A stretch of DNA of 64,000 nt from Streptomyces caatingaensis (GTDB lineage: Bacteria; Actinomycetota; Actinomycetes; Streptomycetales; Streptomycetaceae). Positions within the stretch are counted from its first letter, which is position 1. Every line of letters starts with the position of its first letter. The position numbers and the translations under genes were made by a program. The notes beneath the pieces are model-generated. The model did not search any database. It was not told the DNA's origin and worked only from the letters and a program-made list of their open reading frames with translations. Below are positions 19,410 to 29,349 of the stretch, one piece after another. Location of the stretch: the NCBI RefSeq assembly GCF_001187435.1, contig NZ_LFXA01000002.1, positions 1,054,001-1,118,000 on the forward strand. Reading direction: 5' to 3'.

Positions 19410-20354
19410 TCAGGGGCAGGTGACGACCTGGCCCGCCCAGGAGAGGCCGCCGCCGAAGGAGAGCAGCAGCACCGGGCCGCCGGAGGGGAGTTCGCCGCGC
19501 TCGGTGAGCTTGGCCAGGGCGAGGGGGACGGACGCGGCGGAGGTGTTGCCCGAGTCCACGACGTCCTGGGCGACCACCACGCCCTCCGGCAGGTCGAGTT
19601 GGCGCGCGACGGACTCGATGATGCGCAGGTTGGCCTGGTGGGTGACGACGCCCGCGAGGCCGGCCGGGGCGAGGCCGGCGCGGCGGCACGCCTCGCGGGC
19701 GACGGCGGGGAGTTCGCCCGTGGCCCAGCGGAAGACGGTCTGGCCCTCCTGGGCGAAGTGCGGGTGCCAGTCGTCGACGAGGCGGACGGCGTCGGCGCGG
19801 GTGGGGTCGGAGCCCCAGACGACGGGGCCGATCCCCTCCTCGTCGGCGGCGCTGACGACGGCGGCCCCGGCCCCGTCGCCCAGGAGGACGCAGGTGCTGC
19901 GGTCGGTCCAGTCGGTGACGGCGGACATCTTCTCGGCGCCGATGACCAGGGCGTGGCGGGCCGCGCCCGCGCGGACGGAGTGGTCGGCGGAGGCCAGGGC
20001 GGTGCAGAAGCCCGCGCAGCCGTTGTTGAGGTCGTAGGCCACGGCGGAGGGGATGCCGAGGCGCCCGGCGACCTGGGCGGCGGTCGAGGGGCAGCGGTCC
20101 ACGGCCGTGCAGGTCGCCACGGTCACCAGGCCGATCTCGGACGGGTCCAGGCCGGAGGCGGCGAGCGCCTTGGCCGCCGCGGCGGCCGCCATGTCGGCGA
20201 CCGATTCGGTGTCGGCGGCGATGCGGCGCGTGGCGATGCCGGTCCGGCGGCGGATCCATGCGTCGCTGGTGTCGACCATGCCCGCCAGGTCGTCGTTGGT
20301 CAGGACGCGCGACGGCTGGTAGTGGCCCAGGGCGGTGATGCGGGAACCCGGCAC
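19410..20354 (-). CDS. 3-oxoacyl-ACP synthase III (FabH/KAS III family)
   Basis: A 314-residue thiolase-fold enzyme with Cys113 in DLNNGCAGF, His in THQANLRI and Asn in DSGNTSAAS, which is the complete KAS III triad. It condenses an acyl-CoA starter with malonyl-ACP or a related acceptor. It stands apart from any fab cluster, so it may make a specialised starter or quorum-type product. GTG start with GAGGAG 8 nt upstream. It is divergent from a TetR gene across a 94-bp region with a palindrome, so it is probably repressed by that TetR. Confidence 0.9.
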   Translation of the reverse strand: MPGSRITALGHYQPSRVLTNDDLAGMVDTSDAWIRRRTGIATRRIAADTESVADMAAAAAAKALAASGLDPSEIGLVTVATCTAVDRCPSTAAQVAGRLGIPSAVAYDLNNGCAGFCTALASADHSVRAGAARHALVIGAEKMSAVTDWTDRSTCVLLGDGAGAAVVSAADEEGIGPVVWGSDPTRADAVRLVDDWHPHFAQEGQTVFRWATGELPAVAREACRRAGLAPAGLAGVVTHQANLRIIESVARQLDLPEGVVVAQDVVDSGNTSAASVPLALAKLTERGELPSGGPVLLLSFGGGLSWAGQVVTCP

Positions 20355-20391
20355 GGTCGGTCTCCTCGTTCGCGAGTGGTTCGGTGGCGGG

Positions 20392-20442
20392 AATATAGCA
20401 ACCGACCGGTCGGAAGCTAAATGGGAGGAGGGCGGCTAGGAT
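20392..20442. promoter_or_regulatory. TetR operator and divergent promoters (KAS III / tetR)
   Basis: TAGC-AA-CCGACCGGTCGG-AA-GCTA (20396-20419) contains a perfect 12-bp palindrome with matching outer arms. It overlaps an extended -10 (TGCTATATT, minus strand, hexamer 20392-20397) for the KAS III gene. On the other side TAGGAT (20437-20442) lies 6 nt before the tetR ATG. One bound dimer could block both promoters. Confidence 0.6.
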
Positions 20443-20448
20443 GGCCGG

Positions 20449-21075
20449 ATGAGCCCCCGCAAGTCCGCCGCCGAAGCCCGCGCCACCCGCCGCCGCATCG
20501 TCGAACGCGGCGTCGCGATCGCCTCGGTGGACGGCCTGGAAGGGCTGACCATCGGCCGCCTCGCCACCGACCTCGGCATGAGCAAGGCCGGCGTCCTGGG
20601 CCACTTCGGCACCAAGGAGACCCTCCAGCTCGCCGCCCTCGACGAGGCGGCCGCCGTCTTCGTCCGCGCCGTCTGGCGGCCCGCCGAGGACGCGGCGCCC
20701 GGCCTGCCCCGGCTGCGTGCCGTCTGCGAGGCGTGGATCGCCTATCTGGAGAGCGAACGCGAGACCTTCCCCGGCGGCTGTCTCTTCGCCACCGCCTCCG
20801 TCGAGTTCGACGCGCGCGGCGGCCGGGTCCGCGACGCGGTGGTCCGCCTCGGCCGCCTCTGGCGCCGCCGGCTCGCCGGCGAGATCCGCCTCGCCGTCGC
20901 GGCGGGCGACCTGTCCCCGGACACCGACCCCGAGCAGCTGACCTACGAGATCGTCGGCCTCTACCTGGTCCTGAACCAGGACCTCCAGCTCTTCGCCGAC
21001 CCCCGCGCCCCCGAGCGCACCCGCCGCGCCCTGGCCCGGCTCCTGGCGCCCGGCGCCTCCGCCGCCGTGGCCTGA
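20449..21075 (+). CDS. TetR-family regulator
   Basis: A 208-residue protein with an N-terminal helix-turn-helix (residues 15-60: GLEGLTIGRLATDLGMSKAGVLGHFGTKETL) and a C-terminal ligand domain of the TetR_C type seen in YxaF/AcrR-like repressors (FPGGCLFATASVEFDAR). It is divergent from KAS III with a shared palindrome. The transcript may be leaderless. The ligand is unknown, but an acyl thioester or fatty acid is plausible from the neighbour. Confidence 0.9.
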   Translation: MSPRKSAAEARATRRRIVERGVAIASVDGLEGLTIGRLATDLGMSKAGVLGHFGTKETLQLAALDEAAAVFVRAVWRPAEDAAPGLPRLRAVCEAWIAYLESERETFPGGCLFATASVEFDARGGRVRDAVVRLGRLWRRRLAGEIRLAVAAGDLSPDTDPEQLTYEIVGLYLVLNQDLQLFADPRAPERTRRALARLLAPGASAAVA

Positions 21076-21194
21076 GGCCCTCCCGGCCGCCGGAGAGCCG
21101 TTGTCGGTGGCCCGCGTTATGGTCCTGCCACCGGACCGGAACACCGGCCCGGACCACCGGATCGCACCAGCGGACCTCAACGGGGAGACCTGCC

Positions 21195-21647
21195 ATGAGC
21201 AGCAAGGACGGCGACGCCTACGAAGGATTCACGGCCGAGGAGCGGGCCGCGATGAAGGAGCACGCCCAGGAGCTGAAGAAGGCCGCGCGCCGCATGTCGC
21301 GCGCCGAGAAGGCGGCCGAGGCCCGGCGGGACGTGCTCGCGAAGATCGCCGAGATGGACGACGCGGACCGGGCCCTGGCCGAGCGCGTCCACGCCGTCGT
21401 CACCGCCGCCGCCCCGGCCCTGGAGCCGCGGCTCTGGTACGGGATGCCCGCCTACGCGCTGGGGGGCAAGGTGCTCTGCTTCTTCCAGGGCGCGGGGAAG
21501 TTCAAGGCGCGCTACGCGACCCTGGGGTTCAGCGACCTCGCGAAGCTGGACGACGGCCCGATGTGGGCCGCCGCATTCGCACTGACGGAGGTGACACCCG
21601 AGGTGGAGGCGCGCATCGCGGAGCTGGTCCGGCGGGCGGTGGGCTGA
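21195..21647 (+). CDS. DUF1801-family protein (YdhG-like)
   Basis: A 150-residue protein. The N-terminal third is a charged helix, then a DUF1801 domain: LWYGMPAYALGGKVLCFFQGAGKFKARYATLGFSDLAKLDDGPMW. The family includes Bacillus YdhG, linked to iron-chaperone-like function, but most members are uncharacterised. It stands alone and follows the TetR gene in the same direction with a 119-bp gap. Confidence 0.82.
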   Translation: MSSKDGDAYEGFTAEERAAMKEHAQELKKAARRMSRAEKAAEARRDVLAKIAEMDDADRALAERVHAVVTAAAPALEPRLWYGMPAYALGGKVLCFFQGAGKFKARYATLGFSDLAKLDDGPMWAAAFALTEVTPEVEARIAELVRRAVG

Positions 21648-21662
21648 GCGCGCCTCCGGGCG

Positions 21663-22595
21663 CTACCTCCTCGGCGCGGACGCCTGGTCGGCCGGTACGG
21701 AGGCCGGCGGACGGTGCGCGCCGTCCGCGGCGGCGGTCCGTGGGGCCGGCGCGGCCCCCGCGGTCAGGAGCCGCCACGGGCCCCAGCCGCCGCCGGGCTC
21801 CGTCTGCCGGATCTCCCAGGTGCGGTCCCGGTTCCACTCGCGGGCCGTCAGGTGGAGCCGTCCGTCGGGGAGTTGCTCGACGGTGGAGGGCTGGCTCAGG
21901 CCCACGTCCGGTTCCGGCACCCGGCCCAGGGAACGCACCGGGCCCCAGCCGGTGTCGGCGTCCTGCTGGTGGCGCACCTCCATCGAGCCGCCGCCGTACG
22001 CTCCCGAGGCGAAGGCGTCGATGCCGCCGTCCCGTTCCTTGAACAGCACGACGCCGCCGTGGTAGGGCGTCGGCGCCAGACCGAAGGCGTCCGGCGCGCT
22101 CCAGTGGCCCTCGTCGTCCTCGACCGTGTGGCAGAAGACGCCGTAGGCGGAGAAGAGGAGTTCGAGGTCGCCCGCCGAGTTCTCGACCGCCGTGACGGCG
22201 TAGCTCTTCGGCCCGACGGTCGCGGCGCTCACCCGCTTCCACGGCCCGAACGCCCCGCCGGGGGCGTCCTGTTCGCGGTGCCAGACGAACGGCAGCCCTC
22301 GCGTCGCCGTGGCGTCCTGGAACAGCTGGAACTGGGCGGTCCGGCCGTCCGCGCGGCCCACGGAGACCAGACTGCCGTCCACCGGACGGCTCGCCAGGCC
22401 CTCGGCCCCGGGGTCCGTCCCGCACGCCGCCGCCGCTGCCGCGGCCGGTCCGGCCGGTGCGGGCGCGGCCGCCGCCGTGCCGGCCGCCGGGCCCGCTCCG
22501 GCGAGCGCCACGGCCAGCGCGCCGCTCACCCACACCCCGGCCGTCCCGCGAACCCCGGAACGTCCCCTCCGTAACCCTCTTCGCCGCGGCTCCAT
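21663..22595 (-). CDS. secreted protein with sialidase/PLL-like beta-propeller repeats
   Basis: A 310-residue protein with an Arg-rich signal sequence (RRRGLRRGRSGVRGT...) and an Ala-rich cleavage region. The mature part has repeated blades with Trp-Gly motifs (GPWKRVS, GHWSAPD, GWGPVRSLG, GWGPWRLL), typical of carbohydrate-binding PLL/sialidase-like propellers. No catalytic Asp boxes are evident, so it is more likely a binding protein than an enzyme. GGGGAG precedes the ATG at 22595. Confidence 0.75.
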   Translation of the reverse strand: MEPRRRGLRRGRSGVRGTAGVWVSGALAVALAGAGPAAGTAAAAPAPAGPAAAAAAACGTDPGAEGLASRPVDGSLVSVGRADGRTAQFQLFQDATATRGLPFVWHREQDAPGGAFGPWKRVSAATVGPKSYAVTAVENSAGDLELLFSAYGVFCHTVEDDEGHWSAPDAFGLAPTPYHGGVVLFKERDGGIDAFASGAYGGGSMEVRHQQDADTGWGPVRSLGRVPEPDVGLSQPSTVEQLPDGRLHLTAREWNRDRTWEIRQTEPGGGWGPWRLLTAGAAPAPRTAAADGAHRPPASVPADQASAPRR

Positions 22596-22829
22596 CCGCT
22601 CCCCGCCCTTCCGTCCGGTCCCTCCGGTCAGGGAAGTATCTTCCCGGCGCACGAGGCCGACGGCCAGCCCGCAATTCCGGCCAGGCCGGGGGCGATTCAC
22701 CGTCCGGACCGTACCGGGTGGCGCAGGAGGGGACGGGCCTTGTGCCCCGCCGCGCCCCTCACCCGTCTCACCCGGCCGGGGAGCCCTCCCCCGGGGGGAG
22801 CCCCGGCCCCCGAGGGAGGGGGCCGGCGC

Positions 22830-23411
22830 TCACCCGTCCTGCAGCAGGCGCACCGCCTGCTCGGCGAGGTGCGCGTCCACGGCCCCCGACCGCTTCCCGG
22901 CGATCCCCGAGCGCAGCAGGGCGGCGCCTTCGAGCAGGGCCACGAAGGTCTCGGCGCGGGCCCGGCAGAACGCGGCCGTCCGCTCCGGCCGCAGCCGGCG
23001 CAGGAACGCCTCGACGTGGCCGACGTACGTGCCGTAGAACGCCCGGACGACCTCGGCGACGTCCTCGTCCCGCGCCGCGAGGGCCCACAACTCGACGTAC
23101 AGCCGCACCAGTCGGGGGTCCTCCTGCTCGGCCAGGAGGACGGCGACCGCGTCCGCGGCGTCGGCCCGCGGGCCGGTCGCGGCCGCCAGCCGCTCCAGCG
23201 AGCGGTCCAGGGCCCGCTCCAGCACGGCCTTGACCAGGTCGGCGCGGGCCGGGAAGTAGTGCTGGAGGTGCCCGATGCGCACGCCCGCCTCGTCGGCGAT
23301 GGCCCGCAGGGACGCGTCCGCGTGCCCGCGGGCGACGAGCACGGTCTCGGCGGCGTCGAGGAGGCTGGTCCGGCGGGCGTCGCCGCGCCGGGTCAGCCTC
23401 GCCCCGCTCAT
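22830..23411 (-). CDS. TetR-family regulator
   Basis: A 193-residue protein with an N-terminal HTH (DAAETVLVARGHADASLRAIADEAGVRIGHLQHYFPARADLV) and a helical ligand domain of the BetI/TetR_C_6 kind. The start overlaps the stop of the reductase gene upstream (ATGA), so repressor and target are made from one mRNA. The likely operator is the palindrome in the shared promoter at 24488-24501. Confidence 0.9.
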   Translation of the reverse strand: MSGARLTRRGDARRTSLLDAAETVLVARGHADASLRAIADEAGVRIGHLQHYFPARADLVKAVLERALDRSLERLAAATGPRADAADAVAVLLAEQEDPRLVRLYVELWALAARDEDVAEVVRAFYGTYVGHVEAFLRRLRPERTAAFCRARAETFVALLEGAALLRSGIAGKRSGAVDAHLAEQAVRLLQDG

Positions 23412-24475
23412 GCGACCGTCACCTCGGCCCCCGCCTTCTCCAGGGCCGTCAGGACGAGGCCGGGCCGCGGCGTCGCCTCGGGGAAGGTCACCCCGGCGGG
23501 CGCGGGCGCGCCGTCCTCGCCGAGCACCCGGCGCAGCCCCAACAGGGCGCCGACGGCGGTGAGATGGGCCTGTCCGGCCGGGTCGCGGACGACGGCGGTG
23601 CGGTGCTCCCCGGCCGCGCCGCGCCCGCGCACGTCGACGCGGACCAGCGCGGTGCCGCCCTCGCCCGGCGAGTACAGCAGCGACCTGCGCAGCGCCCGGA
23701 ACCTGTCGCCCCGCCCCCACCGGAAGAAGCCGGTCCGTCCGAGGGCGAGGAGCGCGGTCGTCGAGGCGGTGGCGCTGAAGCCGATGCGGGTGACGGCCGT
23801 GTCGACGCCCAGGGCCGCCGGCAGCGTGAACTGCTCGGGGGTGTCGATCCGGGCGACCGTGGTGCGGTGCCCGCCGATCGTGACGCGGCCGGCCCCGCTC
23901 AGCGGGGTGACCGGCCGCCGCCGGCCGCCCTCGGTCACCTCGTAGTCCAGCCCCAGGCGGTCCATGAACTCCACGGAGTCCGCGCCCGCCCGGTCCCGCA
24001 GGTCGTACCGGACGGCGATCTCCACCGACGACGCCCCGCCCAGGCCGTCGGCCAGCGCGGCCGCGACGAGCGGGCTGACCCCGCCCATCCAGCCGGAGGA
24101 CAGCAGCACCGGCGCCCTGGGCGGCGTCACGGCCGCGACCGCGAGCGCCCGTTGCAGCCGCGTCGTCCAGCGCGTGATGTCGACGTACGGCACTCCGCCG
24201 CGCAGCGCGGCGCGCAGGACCCGGTCGTCGTGGTCGTTCACCGTGCCGACGACGGCCCGGGGCCGTGCGGAGAAGGGCTCCGCGTCGCCCAGGTCCCAGC
24301 GCCGTACGTCCGCCCCCAGCTCGTTGGCCAGCGCCCGTCCGCGCCCGGGCGTGCGCCCGGTGAGCAGCAGGGGCCAGGAGGGCGCCGCGAGCCGGGCCAG
24401 CTCGGCGCCGACGGTTCCGTAGCCGCCGACGACGAGCACCGGGCCGGCCGGGTCGTACTGAAGATCATCGTCCAT
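23408..24475 (-). CDS. saccharopine dehydrogenase-like NAD(P)-binding protein
   Basis: A 355-residue protein with an N-terminal Rossmann motif (VLVVGGYGTVGAELARLA) followed by the SDR/saccharopine-dehydrogenase-like core (YVDITRW, LLSSGWMGGVSPLVAAAL). Such proteins reduce or rearrange small acids or lipids; no substrate can be read from the sequence. It is the first gene of a two-gene operon with TetR. It has a strong promoter predicted to start transcription at the ATG itself. Confidence 0.82.
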   Translation of the reverse strand: MDDDLQYDPAGPVLVVGGYGTVGAELARLAAPSWPLLLTGRTPGRGRALANELGADVRRWDLGDAEPFSARPRAVVGTVNDHDDRVLRAALRGGVPYVDITRWTTRLQRALAVAAVTPPRAPVLLSSGWMGGVSPLVAAALADGLGGASSVEIAVRYDLRDRAGADSVEFMDRLGLDYEVTEGGRRRPVTPLSGAGRVTIGGHRTTVARIDTPEQFTLPAALGVDTAVTRIGFSATASTTALLALGRTGFFRWGRGDRFRALRRSLLYSPGEGGTALVRVDVRGRGAAGEHRTAVVRDPAGQAHLTAVGALLGLRRVLGEDGAPAPAGVTFPEATPRPGLVLTALEKAGAEVTVA

Positions 24476-24482
24476 GACGGCG

Positions 24483-24511
24483 AGACTAGGTCACGTGACC
24501 TGGAAACTCAA
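24483..24511 (-). promoter_or_regulatory. leaderless promoter with embedded TetR palindrome
   Basis: On the minus strand TTGAGT (24511-24506), a 17-bp spacer and TAGTCT (24488-24483) lie 7 nt before the ATG at 24475. The spacer carries the perfect 14-bp palindrome AGGTCACGTGACCT (24488-24501). Binding there would block RNA polymerase, giving simple autorepression by the operon's TetR. Confidence 0.7.
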
Positions 24512-24610
24512 TGGCCGCACCCCGGCGAGCAGTTCGCGGACCCGGCGGATCCGGCCGCAGGGCCCGGCGGCCACGAGCGGGGCACGCGCGGGGGGCCCGC
24601 CGAAAATCCG

Positions 24611-24639
24611 TTGCCCCGCCCCGGCGCGCCCCCTACGGT
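24611..24639 (+). promoter_or_regulatory. promoter of the ABC-F gene
   Basis: TTGCCC (24611-24616), a 17-bp spacer and TACGGT (24634-24639). Transcription would begin near 24646, giving a leader of about 260 nt before the ABC-F start. The 430-bp gap upstream of the gene holds this promoter, a tiny ORF and hairpins, but no other gene. Confidence 0.55.
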
Positions 24640-24676
24640 GAACACCGTCCCTGCCGCCGCCGATCGGAGAAGGCCG

Positions 24677-24688
24677 TTGCTCGTCTGA
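24677..24688 (+). CDS. possible three-codon upstream ORF (M-L-V) in the ABC-F leader
   Basis: TTG CTC GTC TGA, reading M-L-V-stop, with GGAG at 24666-24669 giving 7-nt spacing. It begins about 30 nt after the predicted transcription start. Leaders of ABC-F resistance genes are known to use short upstream ORFs on which drug-stalled ribosomes control downstream expression. That this one does so is inferred from position only. Confidence 0.4.
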   Translation: MLV

Positions 24689-24756
24689 GGTCCTGAGACA
24701 CCGCGCCGCGCAGCCGTGCCGCCCTCGCGTGCCGCTGCCCGCGCCCCGTGTGCGAC

Positions 24757-24810
24757 CTCGACGCATCGAGCCGTCCTCCCGCCCCCGGACGGGGATCCCC
24801 GGCGATCCCC
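24757..24810 (+). promoter_or_regulatory. competing hairpins in the ABC-F leader
   Basis: Three perfect stems: CTCGA-CGCA-TCGAG (24757-24770), CCGTCC with GGACGG (24771-24776 / 24787-24792), and GGGGATC-CCCGGC-GATCCCC (24791-24810). The last two share 24791-24792 and cannot form fully together, as expected of an attenuator. No U tract follows the last stem. Confidence 0.4.
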
Positions 24811-24907
24811 GCCGCCCCGGCCCGTCGCACCCGCGGTGTCCCTCCGCGCAGTCCCTCCCCCCGCACGTCCCACCCCCGTGCACCCCGCGCGACGGAACGA
24901 GGCCCGT

Positions 24908-26548
<1,641 letters not shown>

Positions 26549-26603
26549 GCACCCCGCGCCCCCGTACATTGGGGCAGCGCACCGACACCCCGGAAAGGCC
26601 CCC

Positions 26604-27689
26604 ATGACCCCCACGGCAGCCGCCGCCACCGAGGAGCGACTCGCCGCCCACCGGCACCGCTTCGACGCCGCCTTCGCCGCGTACTTCACCCGCCTGGCCG
26701 CCACGTTCGACACGCCGCCCCACAGCCGCTTCACCCCCCAATGCCTCGACCTCCTGCGGGAGTTGTCGCTGCGGGGCGGCAAGCGGCTGCGCGTCGTCCT
26801 GCTGTACGAGGCGGCCCGCCTGGTCACCACGGACGAGAACCCGCCCGGCCTGGCCGAGGCCGCCCTGAGCGTCGAACTGCTCCAGACGCACGGGCTCGTC
26901 CACGACGACATCATCGACGACTCGCCCGTCCGCCGCGGCGGCCCCTCGACCCACCACGCCTACCGCCACGCCTTCCCCGGCCACGACCGCACCGCCCTCG
27001 GCCTGGCCGTCCTCGCCGGGGACCTCGCCGCCTTCCTGTCCGTCCGCGTCCTGCTCGACGCCGACGCCCCCGCACCGCTGCGGCAGGCCATGCTGGACGT
27101 CCAGACCCGCGCGGCCACCGACGCGATCGCCGGCCAGATCCTCGACCTGGAACGGGACTTCCACGACCTGCCCGACGCGGAACTCCTGCACACCGTCACC
27201 GAGTACAAGTCCACCCGCTACTCCGTCCTCGCCCCGCTGCGCCTCGGCCTCCTCGCCGCCGGCGAGGACCCCGCGCCCCACGACGCCCGGCTGCGCCGCT
27301 ACGCCACCCTGACCGGGATCTGCGGACAACTGCGCGACGACCACCTCGACCTCTTCGGCGACGACGACGCCCTCGGCAAGCCGCCGGGCGGCGACCTGCG
27401 CGCAGGCCGCCGCACCTACGCCCTCCGCGCCGTCCTGGCCGAGGCCGGCCCCGCGGACCGCGCCGTGGTCGAGGCCGCCCTCGGCGACCCCGGCGCCCCG
27501 CCCGAAACCCTCGACCGCGTCAGGGACATCGCCCGCCGCCGGGGCACCGACGCCCGGTTCCGCGCGGACCTGCGCCGGTACGCCGAGCGCGCCGCGGCCG
27601 AGGCGGCCGAGTGGGGCGGCTGGTGGCGCGAGGAGGCCGTCGCCTTCTTCACCCACCTGCCGCTGCGCATCGCGAAGGACGTCACCTGA
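26604..27689 (+). CDS. isoprenyl (polyprenyl) diphosphate synthase
   Basis: A 361-residue trans-prenyltransferase. The first Asp-rich motif is LVHDDIIDDSPVRRGGPSTH (DDxxD) and the second is QLRDDHLD (DDxxD); GGKRLR near residue 55 is the family start motif. The residues before the first motif that set chain length suggest a C15-C20 product, but this is not certain. It lies 55 bp after the ABC-F gene in the same direction. No terpene cyclase is adjacent, so the pairing with a ribosome-protection protein is notable but unexplained. Confidence 0.9.
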   Translation: MTPTAAAATEERLAAHRHRFDAAFAAYFTRLAATFDTPPHSRFTPQCLDLLRELSLRGGKRLRVVLLYEAARLVTTDENPPGLAEAALSVELLQTHGLVHDDIIDDSPVRRGGPSTHHAYRHAFPGHDRTALGLAVLAGDLAAFLSVRVLLDADAPAPLRQAMLDVQTRAATDAIAGQILDLERDFHDLPDAELLHTVTEYKSTRYSVLAPLRLGLLAAGEDPAPHDARLRRYATLTGICGQLRDDHLDLFGDDDALGKPPGGDLRAGRRTYALRAVLAEAGPADRAVVEAALGDPGAPPETLDRVRDIARRRGTDARFRADLRRYAERAAAEAAEWGGWWREEAVAFFTHLPLRIAKDVT

Positions 27690-27731
27690 CCCTCACCGGC
27701 CACCGAACAGCGGCCCGGGGACCGCGGCTCG

Positions 27732-27769
27732 GCCGCCCGCACCCGGCGCGCCGGGGCCCGACGGGCGGC
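27732..27769. terminator. terminator between convergent genes
   Basis: GCCGCCCG (27732-27739) and CGGGCGGC (27762-27769) form a perfect 8-bp stem just before the stop of the erythromycin esterase gene and after the prenyl synthase. Confidence 0.5.
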
Positions 27770-27770
27770 G

Positions 27771-29177
27771 TCAGCGCGGCATGTCGGCGCTCACCGAGGT
27801 GCCGGGGACGCAGACGATCCCGTCGAACGCCTCCAGGACCGGGATCTCGATGAAGGCCGTGTCCAGCCGGGTGCGCACCGGCTCCGGCAGCCCGTGCCGG
27901 CGGGCGAACGCGCGCAGCGCCCGGGCGTCCACCAGGGCCGGCCGGCCGGAGACCTCCGCGAACAGCGCCTCGACGCTGTCCGGCACGGCCTCGGGGGTGG
28001 CGGCCCGGCCCCAGCGCATGCCGGCCGGGTGGTCCGGGTCGGGCACGTTCTCCACGGTCTCGCCGCCGTTGCCGGTCAGGGCGATGGGGACGTAGTCGGC
28101 GCCGAGGGCCCGGGAGAGCAGGTTGCCCATGGTCGTCACGGCCAGGGGGCCGTCGGCATCGTTGGCGGAGCGCTGGATGTGGGCGTTGTGCCCGACGAGC
28201 ACGACGCGGGTGTCCGGCGCGGAGCGCTCCAGGAACTCCAGCAGGGTGTCCGCCAGATAGCGTTCCCGGGCGGCGAACCCCGGCCCGTCGGGCGCGCCCG
28301 CCAGAGCCTCGGCCATGGCCCGCTGGGCCCGGTCGGTGGTCACCGCCGCGCGGACGTCCGACAGGGCGGTGGCGTACGCGGCGGGCCCGCTCCGGTCGAC
28401 GTAGACCTCGCGCAGGTCCGTGAAGCGGCCCAGCAGCCGGGCGAGCGCGGTGGTGAGCCGGTCCTGCGCGGCGGGGTCCAGGGTGAGCCGGGCGCGGGCG
28501 GGGACCATGACCGTCCCGCCCGCGATCGGCTCGGAGACCTCCAGCGCCGCCTCCACGAAGCGCAGCGCACCGGGATCCACGGCGGCCAAATAGACGGCGA
28601 CCGGCTCCAGGACCGGCGCGAGCGAGCCGCCCGCCCGGGGGATGTCGCAGCCGACGAAGCGGACGGGCCGGGCGGCCCCGGCGTTGTGGCGGCGCAGCCG
28701 GCGCAGGGTGTCCCGGCATTCGACGGGCAGCCCCAGGCCCGGCACGAACGTGCCGCCGGCCGGGCCCGCGGTGGTGCCGGGCGCGAGGAGGCCGTCGATG
28801 TCGCCGGGCCCGCCGCGCAGCCAGGCGTCCACGGCGCGGCCCTCGGCGGCCCCGTACTCCATCGCCCAGGCGGTGAAGCCCAGTTCCTCGACGAGGAACC
28901 GCAGCATGCGGTGGCGCTGGAGGCCGAACTCGCGGATCTGGTGCGCGTTCTCGCCGAGGGCGACGACGCGGGCGTCGCCGACGAGGTCGCGCAGCGGTTC
29001 CAGGCCGGCGTGCGGGGCGTCCGGGTCCGCCCCCGGGCCTAGGGGGGCCAGCCGGGAGGCGTTGCGGGTGACCCAGCGCGTGAGGGCGGCGGGCGCGGCC
29101 GTGAGCGCCGGCCCGGCCGGGGGCAGGAGATCGCGCAGATCGCCGGGGGGCGTGGTGGGGTGGTTCCGGTCGTTCAT
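27771..29177 (-). CDS. erythromycin esterase-family protein
   Basis: A 468-residue Ere-family hydrolase. The metal-independent active-site motif ALGENAHQIREF (Glu76, His79) corresponds to the conserved GExxH of EreA/EreB. YGAAEGRAVDAWL, CDIPRAGG and the second His in VGHNAHIQRS are also family landmarks. EreA/B open the macrolide lactone; many Streptomyces homologues are of unknown specificity. GGAG precedes the ATG at 29177. It has its own leader with a small ORF and a hairpin over the ribosome site, and its neighbour is an ABC-F gene, all consistent with drug-inducible resistance. Confidence 0.85.
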   Translation of the reverse strand: MNDRNHPTTPPGDLRDLLPPAGPALTAAPAALTRWVTRNASRLAPLGPGADPDAPHAGLEPLRDLVGDARVVALGENAHQIREFGLQRHRMLRFLVEELGFTAWAMEYGAAEGRAVDAWLRGGPGDIDGLLAPGTTAGPAGGTFVPGLGLPVECRDTLRRLRRHNAGAARPVRFVGCDIPRAGGSLAPVLEPVAVYLAAVDPGALRFVEAALEVSEPIAGGTVMVPARARLTLDPAAQDRLTTALARLLGRFTDLREVYVDRSGPAAYATALSDVRAAVTTDRAQRAMAEALAGAPDGPGFAARERYLADTLLEFLERSAPDTRVVLVGHNAHIQRSANDADGPLAVTTMGNLLSRALGADYVPIALTGNGGETVENVPDPDHPAGMRWGRAATPEAVPDSVEALFAEVSGRPALVDARALRAFARRHGLPEPVRTRLDTAFIEIPVLEAFDGIVCVPGTSVSADMPR

Positions 29178-29180
29178 GAG

Positions 29181-29229
29181 GGTGCTCCGCGAGGTGAGTC
29201 GTCGTCGGAGCCGGGCAGCGTCGAGCACC
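29181..29229 (-). promoter_or_regulatory. ribosome-site-sequestering hairpin of the erythromycin esterase mRNA
   Basis: In the mRNA, GGTGCTC (29229-29223) is perfectly complementary to GAGCACC (29187-29181), which contains three bases of the GGAG ribosome site. The overlapping GCGGTGC (29231-29225) is also perfectly complementary to GCACCGC inside the leader peptide codons (29332-29326). The same segment can thus pair with either, which is a switch-like arrangement. Confidence 0.5.
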
Positions 29230-29277
29230 GCACCGGCGGGGAACCGGAGTGCGGCGAAGCCGCCGGACGTGCCGGTC

Positions 29278-29302
29278 GCAGCTTGCCGCTAGGCGGCGCT
29301 GC
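29278..29302 (-). promoter_or_regulatory. hairpin over the leader peptide stop codon
   Basis: GCAGC-GCCGC-CTA-GCGGC-AA-GCTGC in the mRNA forms a 10-bp stem with a 2-nt bulge whose loop lies at the leader stop codon. A ribosome stalled near the K-P-R codons would melt it. A second stem, GCGGC-UUC-GCCGC, lies just downstream (29251-29263). Confidence 0.45.
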
Positions 29303-29342
29303 GGGGCTTGAGGAACCAGCTCTGGGCGGTGCACGCGATCAT
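29289..29342 (-). CDS. 17-residue leader peptide upstream of the erythromycin esterase gene
   Basis: ATG to TAG encodes MIACTAQSWFLKPRSAA. The peptide ends with K-P-R, which fits the R/K-x-R/K motif at which macrolide-bound ribosomes are known to arrest. There is no ribosome site; instead a -10 lies 7 nt upstream, so the mRNA would start at this ATG. The stop codon lies inside a hairpin, and peptide codons 4-6 can pair with the region that otherwise hides the esterase ribosome site. Its role as an attenuator is inferred. Confidence 0.6.
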   Translation of the reverse strand: MIACTAQSWFLKPRSAA

Positions 29343-29349
29343 GCGGCGC

